Shown: positions 63,477-64,000 of the stretch, piece after piece
How the letters are laid out: each line of letters begins with the position of its first letter
Numbering within the stretch: the stretch's first letter is position 1
Assembly: GCA_014649155.1 (NCBI GenBank)
Contig: BMSM01000029.1
Coordinates: forward strand, 24,103 to 88,102
DNA from: Streptomyces griseoviridis
GTDB lineage: Bacteria > Actinomycetota > Actinomycetes > Streptomycetales > Streptomycetaceae
Direction: 5' to 3'
Length of the DNA: 64,000 nucleotides
Program-made: the position numbers and the translations under genes
The notes under the pieces: model-generated
Databases searched by the model: none
Seen by the model: only the letters and a program-made list of their open reading frames with translations
Told to the model about the DNA's origin: nothing

Positions 63477-63784
63477 TCCTGTGACGTAGGTGACACCGAC
63501 CCGCCATGCTCGCCTCGCGGCAAGTGGTCGCTCGTAGCGACGATGGTTGGGCCCGGGGGCTTGGATCGGGCCGGTGCCATGTCCAAGGTAACAAACGATC
63601 CCCGCAAGACAATTCCCGTCCCGGGGTTCTCTTCCCCCGAGTTCTCAGTTCTCGTATGGTGGAAGTCATTTTCCGCTCTGTCGTCGCGGTCGGGGGCGGC
63701 TACCACGTACTCAGGGGTAGGTGCGACCATCGGACGGCACAACGGCACAACCAAGCGACACGGTAAAAGCAGAGGAAGTCGGCC
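63477..63784 (+). promoter_or_regulatory. Promoter/leader region of the malic enzyme gene
   Basis: TATGGT (63655-63660) is a good -10, preceded by three copies of GTTCTC (63626-63631, 63641-63646, 63648-63653), which may be operator half-sites. A CGCTCG-TA-GCG short repeat lies near 63528-63541. AGAGGAAG is the Shine-Dalgarno. If TATGGT is used, the leader is about 120 bases. No open frame is convincing. Confidence 0.5.
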
Positions 63785-64000
63785 ATGGCTACGGCGCCCA
63801 GCGTCTCCTACTCGATGACCATCAGGCTGGAGGTGCCCGCGAGCGGAACCGCCGTCTCGCAGCTCACCACCGCCGTGGAGTCCTCCGGAGGCTCGGTGAC
63901 CGGCCTCGACGTCACGGCGTCGGGCCACGACAAGCTCCGGATCGACGTCACCATCGCCGCCGGCTCCACCTCCCACGCCGACGAGATCGTGCAGGAACTG
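63785..64000 (+). CDS. NAD-dependent malic enzyme with N-terminal ACT domain, 3' end cut by window
   Basis: The first 72 residues are visible: MATAPSVSYSMTIRLEVPAS and onward. They form an ACT-like fold (strand, helix AVSQLTTAVESSGG, strand TGLDVTASGHDKLRIDVTI, helix ADEIVQEL). This N-terminus is what I recall for the Streptomyces malate oxidoreductase (decarboxylating) following the helicase in S. coelicolor. The catalytic domain lies beyond the window, so the assignment rests on the ACT domain and context. Confidence 0.75.
   Translation, partial: MATAPSVSYSMTIRLEVPASGTAVSQLTTAVESSGGSVTGLDVTASGHDKLRIDVTIAAGSTSHADEIVQEL

Overview
The window is chromosomal DNA from a high-GC actinomycete, almost certainly a Streptomyces. 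The evidence is the very high third-position GC, a tmRNA whose tag reads ANTKRDSSQQAFALAA, GTG and TTG starts, several apparently leaderless promoters, paired PkaA/PkaB-type kinases, an LAETG sortase substrate and an NnaR-type HemD/winged-helix regulator. From memory, the gene order resembles the conserved S. coelicolor core stretch running from NAD-glutamate dehydrogenase down to the ACT-domain malic enzyme (about SCO2999 to SCO2951). That synteny is recollection, not a search result. I see no phage, transposon, CRISPR array or secondary-metabolite cluster.

Layout. 1-4.3 kb: 3' part of NAD-glutamate dehydrogenase. 4.4-26.6 kb: a cell-wall glycopolymer (teichoic-acid-like) region. It holds two stand-alone GT2 glycosyltransferases, four GT2/CDP-glycerol glycerophosphotransferase fusions, a TagGH-type ABC exporter, GalE, three multi-pass membrane proteins and a TetR regulator. 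An OhrR/Ohr organic-peroxide pair sits inside it. 26.7-30.3 kb: a sugar ABC importer (binding lipoprotein plus two permeases, no ATPase). 30.5-37.8 kb: an FHA-FtsK/SpoIIIE ATPase divergent from two Ser/Thr kinases (pkaA, pkaB). 37.9-44.5 kb: prfB, a sortase-anchored proline-rich protein, a zinc-ribbon membrane peptide, ftsE-ftsX, an S41 protease, smpB and ssrA. 44.7-48.1 kb: LacI regulator, MFS exporter, LysR regulator. 48.2-53.3 kb: a translationally coupled operon of a repeat-rich membrane protein, a MatB-like deacetylase/glycan synthase and an acyltransferase. 53.6-56.2 kb: narK and nnaR. 56.5-59.8 kb: efeO-efeB-efeU iron uptake behind an iron box. 59.9-64 kb: a CGNR zinc-finger protein, a beheaded anti-sigma factor, a HelD-like helicase and the start of malic enzyme.

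How it works together. The left half builds, modifies and exports an anionic wall polymer: GT2 and TagF-like domains polymerise, GalE supplies UDP-galactose, and TagGH flips the product. The 48-53 kb operon makes a second surface polysaccharide. The middle holds division (FtsEX), ribosome rescue (SmpB-tmRNA, RF2) and phospho-signalling (kinases plus an FHA ATPase).

The most interesting observations are: a Thr-x-Val-[Ile/Leu/Met] motif repeated in the PkaA linker and twelve times in the 48-kb membrane protein, which fits an FHA-type phospho-Thr ligand; complementary decay of the two catalytic halves among the GT2-TagF fusions; two start regions where perfect inverted repeats include the Shine-Dalgarno; a 19-bp-phased repeat array upstream of tagG/tetR; and an apparently decapitated anti-sigma gene with no sigma partner.
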